Source of the DNA: CAZLWA01 sp964563165
GTDB taxonomy: Bacteria; CLD3; SB21
Direction: 5' to 3'
Assembly: GCA_964563165.1 (NCBI GenBank)
Contig: CAZLWA010000078.1
Span: 40,758-104,757 of the forward strand
DNA: 64,000 nt
The notes beneath the pieces were generated by a model. The model made no database searches and was not told where the DNA came from. It saw nothing but the letters and a program-made list of their open reading frames with translations. Position 1 is the stretch's first letter. Each line of letters begins with the position of its first letter. The position numbers and the translations under genes were made by a program. This document shows, piece by piece, positions 52,635 to 60,501 of this stretch.

Positions 52635-53636
52635 TCATCTCTTCCCTTGAATAAATTCACACGCGAGTTCGACGTCTTTCTTGCTGCCGATGATAAGCGG
52701 CGTGCGCTGATGCAGGTCTTTCGGCTCGATGTCCATGATGCGTTGATGCCCGTCAGAGGCGGCTCCGCCGGCATGCTCCACGATCATCGCGAGCGGGTTG
52801 GCTTCGTAAAGCAATCGCAATTTTCCATGAGGATTGGATCTGTCGGCGGGATAGAGAAAAATTCCGCCGTAAAGTAAATTACGATGAAAATCGGCAACTA
52901 GCGATCCGATGTAGCGCGAAGAATAGGGGCGTCCGTCGGATTTGCTTTCATGTTTCAGGTAATCAATGTATTTGCGGGTGCCTTCGTGCCATTTATTATA
53001 ATTACCTTCATTAATACTGTAAATTTTTCCCTTGACCGGCGTGCGAATCGTTTCATGCGAGAGAATGAATTCACCTACGCTCCCGTCAAACGTGAATCCG
53101 TGCACGCCGTAGCCGACGGTGTAAACAAAGACCGTGCTGGACCCGTAAATAATGTAGCCTGCCGCAACCTGTTGAATGCCGCGCTGTTTGCACATATCTT
53201 TTTCCGCGACGTTGGCCTGCGGGTATTTGCGCAGGATCGAAAAAATAGTACCTACGCTGACGTTGGCGTCGATGTTGGAGGAGCCGTCGAGCGGATCGAA
53301 ATTGACGATATACTTTCCGCCGGGATAATTATCTTTCAAGCTCATCGGATGTTCCATTTCCTCTGAGCCGAGCATATAAATTTCGCCGCGACCGCCTGAA
53401 ATGATATTGACGAGTGTGTCGTGCGAAAAAATATCCAATTTTTTTACGGCTTCCCCGTGTACGTTTTCCGTTCCGGTCATACCGAGAAGGCTGACGAGAC
53501 CGGCACGGCCCACTTCGCGCGAAATAATTTTTCCGGCCAAAGCAATATCGGCGAGCAATCCGGTCAGTTCACTGGTAGCTTCCGGATGCGCGCGCTCCAT
53601 TTCAACGATGTGACGTTCGATCGTTTTTAAGCTCAT
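52635..53636 (-). CDS. fbp: Fructose-1,6-bisphosphatase, class 1
   Basis: Gluconeogenic enzyme of 333 residues that hydrolyses fructose-1,6-bisphosphate. Metal site NFDPLDGSSNID (113-123), EMEHP and the sugar-binding block LRLLYEANPLAMI match class I FBPase. The length is normal. The downstream side (52480-52634) has no gene; reading frames there, including one ending in KSKDEDEDED on the minus strand, are not supported. It precedes, across a repeat region, deoC on the same strand. Confidence 0.95.
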   Translation of the reverse strand: MSLKTIERHIVEMERAHPEATSELTGLLADIALAGKIISREVGRAGLVSLLGMTGTENVHGEAVKKLDIFSHDTLVNIISGGRGEIYMLGSEEMEHPMSLKDNYPGGKYIVNFDPLDGSSNIDANVSVGTIFSILRKYPQANVAEKDMCKQRGIQQVAAGYIIYGSSTVFVYTVGYGVHGFTFDGSVGEFILSHETIRTPVKGKIYSINEGNYNKWHEGTRKYIDYLKHESKSDGRPYSSRYIGSLVADFHRNLLYGGIFLYPADRSNPHGKLRLLYEANPLAMIVEHAGGAASDGHQRIMDIEPKDLHQRTPLIIGSKKDVELACEFIQGKR

Positions 53637-53688
53637 GAAACTAATTAAGGATTAGGAATTAAAAATTACGAATTGAAAACGCATCAGC

Positions 53689-53969
53689 CACAGAGGACAC
53701 ACAGCTCACGGAGGAATACTTTCCCGCGAAACACGCGAAAAGATTAGAATCTAAGAATTGAGATGAATTTCTCGCCAAGAAGGCACTAAGACACGAAGAT
53801 TAGGAAATATAAACCTTTGTGTCTCACTGTCTTTGTGGCAAATTAAATCAAGCATTAAGAATTGAGATGAATTCCTAACTACGAAGGCACAGATACGAAG
53901 AAGGCAAATTCAGCATTCAAAATTCAACATTTCGTGAGCCTTCGTGTCTTAGTGTCTTTGTGGCAAAGG
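53689..53969. repeat. Dispersed 'phrase' repeats in the fbp/deoC gap
   Basis: This roughly 335-base gap (53637-53971) holds no gene. It contains GCCACAGAGGACACACAG, CGCCAAGAAGGCACTAAGACACG, TTTGTGTCTCACTGTCTTTGTGGC and TTCGTGTCTTAGTGTCTTTGTGGC, plus the CAGCATTCAAAATTCAACA unit and two copies of GAATTGAGATGAATT. Similar phrases recur near 13.4, 16.3, 19.8 and 26.2 kb. Confidence 0.8.
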
Positions 53970-53971
53970 AA

Positions 53972-54877
53972 TTAGTATCCCTCACCGGAGGTAGCTTTGC
54001 CGCTGACAATTTTCACACTGGCGCTGGCGCCGATGCGGGTGGCGCCCGACTCGAGTAATTTCACCGCGTCCTCATACGTGCGCACGCCGCCGGACGCTTT
54101 CACGCCGAGTTCCGATCCGACGACCTTACGCATCAGCGCAATGTCGGCTGCGGTCGCGCCGCCTTTGCTGAATCCGGTCGATGTTTTGACGTACGATGCG
54201 CCAGCTTCTTTGGCGACGAGGCAGGCTTTGATCTTTTCTTCATCCGTGAGCAAACACGTCTCGATGATCACTTTGACAGGATAGCGCCGCGCATTGCGAA
54301 CGACTTCCCGGATGTCTTTTTTTACCAGTTCATATTCGCCGGATTTCAACCAACCGATATTAATGACCATATCGATTTCCTGCGCGCCGTGCGCAACGGC
54401 CGTTTGCGTTTCGAGGCCTTTGGACTGTGTGCTGGTCGCGCCGAGCGGAAATCCAACTACGGTGCAGACCAAAACGCCGCTGCGATTCAGATTTTGCGAA
54501 CAGCGTTTGACCCAACAAGGGTTCACACACACCGAGGCAAAGCAGTATTTCCGGGCTTCTTCACAGAGCTGATCGATTTCCGCAAGCGTCGCTTCCGGCT
54601 TAAGCATGGTGTGGTCGATCATGCGGGCGATTCGCTCCTGCGCCGGGTTAATGCCGAGGCCCGAGGAGATCCGGCACGCGCCGCAAGCGACCATTTCATC
54701 CGCGACCTCGGGATGCTTATCCAAGATGCAATGGCAACTTTCGGAACGCAGGCAATCCGGATTGGTGCAGTCTTCGCAGGTGCTTTTGGGTGATGCGCGG
54801 AGGTACGATGATCCCTTCAGGTCATTCAAGATCTTGTCCACGTGATCGGCAATGATTTTTTCGTTATTGGGGTCCAT
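53972..54877 (-). CDS. deoC: Deoxyribose-phosphate aldolase with cysteine-rich N-terminal extension
   Basis: Class I aldolase that splits 2-deoxyribose-5-phosphate into acetaldehyde and glyceraldehyde-3-phosphate. The catalytic barrel begins near residue 80: Lys202 (YPVKVIIETCLL) and Schiff-base Lys231 (SYVKTSTGFS) are present, with EIDMVINIGWL and GVKASGG. Ahead of it is an unusual extension of about 80 residues with Cys34, 37, 42, 48, 50, 65 and 68 (TCEDCTNPDC, SCHC, CGAC). That looks like a metal- or cluster-binding module. The whole is 301 residues, longer than the usual 220-260. Its function with the module is unknown. Confidence 0.9.
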   Translation of the reverse strand: MDPNNEKIIADHVDKILNDLKGSSYLRASPKSTCEDCTNPDCLRSESCHCILDKHPEVADEMVACGACRISSGLGINPAQERIARMIDHTMLKPEATLAEIDQLCEEARKYCFASVCVNPCWVKRCSQNLNRSGVLVCTVVGFPLGATSTQSKGLETQTAVAHGAQEIDMVINIGWLKSGEYELVKKDIREVVRNARRYPVKVIIETCLLTDEEKIKACLVAKEAGASYVKTSTGFSKGGATAADIALMRKVVGSELGVKASGGVRTYEDAVKLLESGATRIGASASVKIVSGKATSGEGY

Positions 54878-54898
54878 ATTTTATATTGCTGAATGCGG

Positions 54899-55083
54899 GG
54901 ATGCTTCACTTCGTTCAGCTTGACCGTTTTTTGTCATTCCGAGTCCCGATTTATCGGGGCGAAGAATCCCCTGTAGAATAAGAGGTGCTTCACTTTGTTC
55001 AGCTTGGCTTGTTACTTGTCATTCTGAGCGCAGCGAAGAATCTCCTGAAGAATTGGGGATGCATCACTTTGTTCAGCATGACA
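54899..55083. repeat. TGTCATTCTGAG/GAAGAATC foldback elements (two linked copies)
   Basis: Two related units lie end to end in the deoC/ltaE gap. The second (55017-55083) begins TGTCATTCTGAG and ends TTCAGCATGACA, imperfect inverted termini (10 of 12), with GCGAAGAATCTC and GGGGATGCATCACTTTG inside. The first contains TCCCGATTTATCGGGG. The second ends two bases before the ltaE stop codon. It looks like a MITE-like element without coding capacity. Confidence 0.75.
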
Positions 55084-55085
55084 TT

Positions 55086-56111
55086 TTAATTAAAATTCTT
55101 CTTCAAACACGCAATGCAATAATCCATATCCTCCATCGATACATCCAGGTGGGTAACGAACCGGATTTTCTTATCGCTAAAAGGAATGCACAAAATCCCA
55201 GCGGTCTTTAGTTTTTCCACAACGTCATACGACGAACCCTCTTTCACGCTGAAAATCACGATGTTGGTTTGCACCGCAGACAGATCCAGGGAAAAATATT
55301 TTAATTGCGAAATAGCCTCAGCTAGTTCTTTTGCTTTGGCGTGATCCTCTTTGAGCCTGTCTATATTATAGCGGAGCGCGTACAAAGCGGCCGCAGCCAG
55401 AAAGCCCGCCTGGCGCATTCCGCCGCCGAATGCCTTCCGGTAATAACGCGCCTTTTCAATGAACTTTGCTGTTCCGGCCAAAACGGATCCTACCGGTGCG
55501 CCGAGCCCCTTGGAAAAACATAATGAGATCGAATCAAAATATTTTCCGTATTCCATCGGTTTGATGTTTTCCGCCACGCATGCGTTCATCAATCGTGCGC
55601 CGTCGAGATGCAGACCGATCTTCCGTTCACGCGCCAGCGCGCTGATCTTTTTTATTTCCTCGATCGGATAGACCGTTCCGCCGGCGCGATTGTGAGTATT
55701 TTCCAGCGCGATCAGGGCCGTCGGGGCGCTGTGAATGTCTTCGTGATTGATCGCTTCTTCAACCTGCCCGACCTTCAAAATCCCTTTTTCTCCTTTAACG
55801 ATGTGCATTTGTGCACCGGACAACATACCGGAAGCACCCGCCTCGTACTTAAAAATATGGCAATCCGCTTCGCAAATGATCTCATTGCCAGGCTGCGTGT
55901 GGGTTTTCAGCGCGAGTTGGTTGCCCATGGTGCCGCTGGCGACGAATAGCGCGTCTTCCTTGCCGAACATTTTTGACACGACCTGCTGCAGTTCATTGAC
56001 CGTCGGGTCTTCTCCGAAAACATCGTCGCCCACCTCCGCTTTGAACATCGCCTCGCGCATAGCCGGAGAAGGCTTGGTTACCGTATCGCTTCGCAGATCG
56101 ACTGTTTTCAT
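55086..56111 (-). CDS. ltaE: Low-specificity L-threonine aldolase
   Basis: PLP enzyme of 341 residues that cleaves L-threonine or allo-threonine to glycine and acetaldehyde. The N-terminus DLRSDTVTKPSPAMR, GDDVFGEDP and SGTMGNQLAL are family marks; the PLP lysine is Lys201 (CFSKGLGAPVGS), preceded by LHLDGARL. Length is normal. A TTGCAA-17-TAAGTT promoter lies upstream. Acetaldehyde is a shared product with deoC, its downstream neighbour, but the two are separated by repeats. Confidence 0.94.
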   Translation of the reverse strand: MKTVDLRSDTVTKPSPAMREAMFKAEVGDDVFGEDPTVNELQQVVSKMFGKEDALFVASGTMGNQLALKTHTQPGNEIICEADCHIFKYEAGASGMLSGAQMHIVKGEKGILKVGQVEEAINHEDIHSAPTALIALENTHNRAGGTVYPIEEIKKISALARERKIGLHLDGARLMNACVAENIKPMEYGKYFDSISLCFSKGLGAPVGSVLAGTAKFIEKARYYRKAFGGGMRQAGFLAAAALYALRYNIDRLKEDHAKAKELAEAISQLKYFSLDLSAVQTNIVIFSVKEGSSYDVVEKLKTAGILCIPFSDKKIRFVTHLDVSMEDMDYCIACLKKNFN

Positions 56112-56138
56112 GGTAGACTTCGTAATTTTGAATGTGTA

Positions 56139-56167
56139 AACTTAGTGGATTAAACGCTTTTTTGCAA
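56139..56167 (-). promoter_or_regulatory. Predicted promoter of ltaE
   Basis: On the minus strand TTGCAA (56162-56167), 17 bases, TAAGTT (56139-56144), about 28 bases upstream of the ltaE ATG. Confidence 0.4.
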
Positions 56168-56264
56168 CGGGAAAGTTGACTATTATATTTGAATATATCG
56201 GTGAATTAAAGTATTTTGAACATCTCAAAAATTCTAATGGATTTTATGCCGCCTTTCGATACGC

Positions 56265-56281
56265 CCCGATAAATCGGGGCT
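56265..56281. repeat. CCCCGATAAATCGGGG palindrome
   Basis: A near-perfect palindrome upstream of coaE, of the same CCCGA...TCGGG type as at 5.84, 18.42 and 54.95 kb. Confidence 0.6.
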
Positions 56282-56305
56282 GCTCTGGGTGACCATGGAT
56301 GGATA

Positions 56306-56965
56306 ATGACTTCACTGAAGAATAAATCGCTCTTGGTCGGGTTAACGGGCGGCATCGGCTGCGGCAAGACGGAAGTCGCACGTATGTTTAAAGAACTCGG
56401 CGCAAAAATTATTGACGCCGATGCGATCGGGAAGAAAGTGGTCGAGAAAAATGCGGGGGTGCGGATAGCCATTAAGAATATTTTCGGCAGCCAGTTTATG
56501 AATTCGGACGGAAAGTTGAAAAGAAAAGAATTAGGCAGTTTTGTTTTTGCGGATGAAAAGCAAAAGAAAAAATTGAACGACATTGTCCATCCGCATCTGT
56601 TGATCCGGATCAAAAAAGAAGTTGCATCCGCAAAGAGGGAGAACCGGGAGATCATCGTCGTGGATGCCGCGCTGATTTACGAGGCCGGGCTGGAAAAAAT
56701 CTTCGACCTTGTAATTGCGGTCTATGCCGAACTCAAGCAACGGATTGCGCGTATACAGAAGCGGGACAACTTGCCGGATCAGGAAATTCTCAATCGTATT
56801 CAATCGCAAATGCCGCTGGATGAAAAAGTTAAGCGGGCCGATCGCGTGGTCACGAACGATGGTACGCTGGCTGAACTTCGATCGCAAGTAGAAACGCTGT
56901 TTCAGAGCCTCCGGAACTCTCATCACGGAGAGCCTTCCAAGATTGCCTTGCTTAAAAAAAAATAA
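56306..56965 (+). CDS. coaE: Dephospho-CoA kinase
   Basis: Last enzyme of coenzyme A synthesis, phosphorylating dephospho-CoA. The 219 residues show the P-loop GLTGGIGCGKTE (residues 12-23), the IIDADAIGKK aspartate region, the DIVHPHLL CoA-domain motif, and the RIQKRDNLPDQEIL lid. Length is normal; no gene is visible between it and ltaE, which lies divergently. The ribosome binding site before the ATG is weak. Confidence 0.93.
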   Translation: MTSLKNKSLLVGLTGGIGCGKTEVARMFKELGAKIIDADAIGKKVVEKNAGVRIAIKNIFGSQFMNSDGKLKRKELGSFVFADEKQKKKLNDIVHPHLLIRIKKEVASAKRENREIIVVDAALIYEAGLEKIFDLVIAVYAELKQRIARIQKRDNLPDQEILNRIQSQMPLDEKVKRADRVVTNDGTLAELRSQVETLFQSLRNSHHGEPSKIALLKKK

Positions 56966-56974
56966 TTCTCTACT

Positions 56975-57004
56975 TTGACCGTTCAATTTTCGCAATTCTA
57001 ATAT
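56975..57004 (+). promoter_or_regulatory. Predicted promoter of nupC
   Basis: TTGACC (56975-56980), 18 bases, TAATAT (56999-57004). Transcription would start about 22 bases before the ATG; a GGGAG site is 6 bases from that ATG. Confidence 0.5.
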
Positions 57005-57033
57005 TCTTCTAAACATTCTTATGGGAGTGCGCC

Positions 57034-58341
57034 ATGGAACGATTCATTGGGCTCATCGGTTTGGCGGTGATCATCGGCATTGCATTTTCAGTTTCTAACA
57101 ATAAAAGGCTGATTAATTGGCGCCTGGTCGGCATGGGCCTTCTCATTCAGGTTGTGTTCGGCTTTTTGGTCATTAAAGGCAAGGCGTGGGGCGCTCCATT
57201 TAATTTTCTTGCCCTGACTTTTGAAACCATCGGGGAGGGTTTTGTGGCCATTCTGGGGTACACCACGGCCGGCGCGCAGTTTGTGTTCGGAAATTTGGCG
57301 ATCAGTCCGGGCAAAGACGGCAGTATGGGTTTTTTCTTTATCTTTCAGGTGCTTCCGACCATTATTTTCTTTTCTTCACTGATGTCCGTTTTATATTATT
57401 TGGGCGTCATGCAGAAGGTCGTGCAAGGCATGGCATGGGTCATGGCAAAGCTCATGGGCACCAGTGGCGCGGAATCGCTTTCCAATACGGCTAATATTTT
57501 CGTAGGTCAAACCGAAGCGCCGTTGATGATCCGGCCGTTTATCAAGACCATGACGCAATCGGAGCTGCTCACTATCATGGTTGGCGGTATGGCGACGATT
57601 GCCGGCGGAGTCATGGCGGCATACATTCAGATGCTCGGAAAATCCTACGCTGATGCGAACGGCGTCACGATTGAGCAAGGGCAGGTGCTTTTTGCGACTC
57701 AGCTTCTTGGAGCCAGCATCATGGCGGCTCCGGCAGGACTGGCGATTTCGAAAATTATCTTTCCTGAGACCGGCGATCCGGTCACCAAGGGGACGCTGAA
57801 AATGAACGTGGAGAAAAATGCAGCGAATGTCATTGAAGCGGCGGCGGGCGGCGCGGCAGACGGATTGCAGCTGGCTCTCAACGTGGCCGGTATGCTGCTG
57901 GCCTTTATTGCGCTGATCGCTATGATCAATTCCCTTATTTCCAACCTCGGTTCTTTGGCGGGCGTCGAGAATCTCACGTTACAAAATATTTTCGGATATG
58001 TTTTGTCGCCGCTCGCTTTTGTGGTTGGGGTGCCGTGGGAAGAAGCGCACAAGGTCGGAAGTTTGCTCGGAACGAAAATTGCGCTCAACGAATTTGTAGC
58101 GTATTCCGAGATGGCGGGCATGATCAAAGATAAGACGCTGCAAGATCCCAAATCCATTATGATCGCTACGTTTGCGTTGTGCGGCTTTGCCAATTTTTCT
58201 TCGATTGCGATCCAGATCGGAGGCATTGCGCCGATGGCGCCCGAACGCCGTAAAGATATCGCATCGCTTGGCCTGAGGGCCGTGCTCGGCGGGGCTTTGG
58301 CGACGCTGATGACCGGAACGATCGCCGGCGTTATCATGTAA
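57034..58341 (+). CDS. NupC-family concentrative nucleoside transporter
   Basis: Inner-membrane transporter of 435 residues with about eight to ten helices. Blocks such as VQGMAWVMAKLMGTSGAESLSNTANIFVGQTEAPL, GGMATIAGGVMAAYIQML and FATQLLGASIMAAPAG are typical of CNT/NupC proteins, which import nucleosides with Na+ or H+. The PLMIRP and KTMTQSEL segments also match. It would supply deoxynucleosides whose sugar is degraded by deoC; the two genes are near but not in one transcript. The next gene starts 11 bases after its stop. Confidence 0.92.
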   Translation: MERFIGLIGLAVIIGIAFSVSNNKRLINWRLVGMGLLIQVVFGFLVIKGKAWGAPFNFLALTFETIGEGFVAILGYTTAGAQFVFGNLAISPGKDGSMGFFFIFQVLPTIIFFSSLMSVLYYLGVMQKVVQGMAWVMAKLMGTSGAESLSNTANIFVGQTEAPLMIRPFIKTMTQSELLTIMVGGMATIAGGVMAAYIQMLGKSYADANGVTIEQGQVLFATQLLGASIMAAPAGLAISKIIFPETGDPVTKGTLKMNVEKNAANVIEAAAGGAADGLQLALNVAGMLLAFIALIAMINSLISNLGSLAGVENLTLQNIFGYVLSPLAFVVGVPWEEAHKVGSLLGTKIALNEFVAYSEMAGMIKDKTLQDPKSIMIATFALCGFANFSSIAIQIGGIAPMAPERRKDIASLGLRAVLGGALATLMTGTIAGVIM

Positions 58342-58352
58342 CTGTTTGTCGC

Positions 58353-60485
58353 ATGAAGATTTTTTTTCTGAAACACTGGAAACGCATTCTCATCGCCGCC
58401 GTTCTGCTGGCGGCGATTGTGATTTTTGCGTTTCCGTCGATGGCCCGCCTGATCATCGAGAATAAAATCCGGGACGGTCTGTCCCGGCTCGAACAAAAAA
58501 TTCATCGCACCGTTACCGTCGGCGAACTGCATTTTACCACTTCGACCTCTCTTCAGATTCTTGATCTGTCTATAGCCGCTCAGAATACAAAGACCTCATC
58601 CACTCAAAGGACCGCCATTCGCACCGGTGCGGATTCGGCCGAGTCCTACGATGAGCTTCTGCATGTGGAGCGTATTGCCGTGGATTTTTATCTCGGCGGA
58701 TTCCTGACGGGCAATTTCATTCAGTCCGTTGCAGTCGATTCGATTGCCTTCCATTTGGAAAGAAACACGGACAGCTTGTACAATTTTTCCGATATCGTGG
58801 ACGCATTCCGGAAAACGAATTCTTCTGAAGCTGCGCCGCCGGGTGGGTCCACGGATAAGATCGCGCAATTCATTGATGATTATCTGGACAAGAAATTACC
58901 TTCGATCGATGTGCGTCATTTGGATATTTCGTATCGGGATCTTTCATCGCTCCAAACGCTTAAAGGCAAACGCCCGTCGCTCCCGGTGTGGGCGGCGATT
59001 GATTTCGAGAATTTTAATCTGCAATTGAAAGAGAGTTTCTTCCGTGATGCGCAGCTGGAGCTGACGGGCGAGATCCGGCAGGGCGAATCGGGCAATCGCC
59101 TGACCATGACCGGCACGCTCAATCACCGCCGCCACGAACTTGCCGTGAACGGTTTTTTCGATTCAAAATTCAAGGTCCCGTTCATTCAAAAATTTTCGAA
59201 TGCCGAAGTTAGTCTGAAAAGCTTTGACGTTCAGATTCTCAGTTTGGAAGACAGCAAGGCCAGCCATAATCTCAGAGCAACCCTGAACATCAACGGCTTG
59301 GATGTCTTTTCGGAGGCCCTTGCCGATGAAAAATTGCGCAATCTGAATTTGGGTTTTGACTTGAACTTTAATTTCGGAAAGGATGACATACGCATCAATC
59401 CGGGCACGAAGTGTTATCTGAACCGTATCACCGGTTTGCTGGACGGGGCTATCGGTCATACGGATTCCAAACCTCAATTCGATCTGCATCTGCAGATTCC
59501 TATGATGACGACGGATGATTTTTTTAATTCCGTTCCGTTGGCGCTGATGCGGAAAATTCAAGGCGTCAAAGTGCGCGGGGCGTTCGCGTACGAAGCCAAT
59601 CTTCAAGTAGATTTTGCCCAGCTGGACTGCGTTAAATTCGATCCGAAGTTGACGCTCAGCGACGATTTCAAGGTGATATCGTTGGGCGATTCGATCGACA
59701 TTTTAAAATTGCGCGATACGTTCAAATATATGTTTAAAAAAGAAGATGAAAGCGACAGCACGATCCTCATCGGTGCGCGTAATCCGTACTTCGTTCCGCT
59801 CGACAGCCTTCCGCCGGCGCTGGTCCAGGCGGTTCTGATTTGCGAAGACAATTCGTTTTTTAAGAATGACGGCTTCAATGTGCTGCAGATCAGCCGTTCC
59901 ATTCGCGACAATATCAAAGAAAAAAAATTTGCACGCGGGGCGAGTACGATCTCGATGCAATTGGTTAAGAATATTTTTTTAAGCCGCGAAAAAACCATGG
60001 CACGTAAATTTCAGGAAATCATCATCACCTGGCTGATGAGCCGGGAAAATCTATTGGCGGAAAGCCGGAAAAAGGAAGATCACAAAAAGCGCTTGCTTGA
60101 GATTTATCTTAACATTATTGAGTGGGGGCCGGATATTCACGGTATCGGGCGGGCATCGGAATTCTATTTTCATAAGAAACCCGAACGCTTGACGACGAAA
60201 GAATCTGTTTTTCTGGCATCGATCATTCCCAACCCGAAAAAATACAACCGGTATTTCGACGAGGGGCGCGTAAAAAAGAAGCATACTGATTTCATGAACT
60301 GGGTCGTGAAGATGCTCCTGGAGAGCGCAGTCATTGATTCCGCAGCAATGAAAATCAGCATCCCGGTTTCGGTCAAAATTACCGGCGAGGCCGCAAAATT
60401 CATTGAACACTACGTTCCGGCCGGCGGGCCTGATCTGGAGCAGGATTTGGAATACAAAATTTCCGTGCAGGAAGGTACGCATTAG
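58353..60485 (+). CDS. AsmA-like / GT51 peptidoglycan transglycosylase-domain protein
   Basis: An inner-membrane protein of 710 residues. One N-terminal helix (about 10-30) is followed by an AsmA-like periplasmic region of about 430 residues and a C-terminal GT51-type domain. The catalytic Glu498 (ICEDNSFF), RGASTISMQLVKN, RKFQEIIITW and the EIYLNIIEWG block with SIIPNPKKYNR are present; the usual HxG after the Glu is NDG. No transpeptidase domain follows. Family members of this layout occur in Bacteroidetes and relatives and have poorly known roles. Peptidoglycan glycosyl transfer is likely. The gene is coupled to nupC by an 11-base gap and leads into selA. Confidence 0.83.
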   Translation: MKIFFLKHWKRILIAAVLLAAIVIFAFPSMARLIIENKIRDGLSRLEQKIHRTVTVGELHFTTSTSLQILDLSIAAQNTKTSSTQRTAIRTGADSAESYDELLHVERIAVDFYLGGFLTGNFIQSVAVDSIAFHLERNTDSLYNFSDIVDAFRKTNSSEAAPPGGSTDKIAQFIDDYLDKKLPSIDVRHLDISYRDLSSLQTLKGKRPSLPVWAAIDFENFNLQLKESFFRDAQLELTGEIRQGESGNRLTMTGTLNHRRHELAVNGFFDSKFKVPFIQKFSNAEVSLKSFDVQILSLEDSKASHNLRATLNINGLDVFSEALADEKLRNLNLGFDLNFNFGKDDIRINPGTKCYLNRITGLLDGAIGHTDSKPQFDLHLQIPMMTTDDFFNSVPLALMRKIQGVKVRGAFAYEANLQVDFAQLDCVKFDPKLTLSDDFKVISLGDSIDILKLRDTFKYMFKKEDESDSTILIGARNPYFVPLDSLPPALVQAVLICEDNSFFKNDGFNVLQISRSIRDNIKEKKFARGASTISMQLVKNIFLSREKTMARKFQEIIITWLMSRENLLAESRKKEDHKKRLLEIYLNIIEWGPDIHGIGRASEFYFHKKPERLTTKESVFLASIIPNPKKYNRYFDEGRVKKKHTDFMNWVVKMLLESAVIDSAAMKISIPVSVKITGEAAKFIEHYVPAGGPDLEQDLEYKISVQEGTH

Positions 60486-60501
60486 ACTGAAGGCAAACCG
60501 G

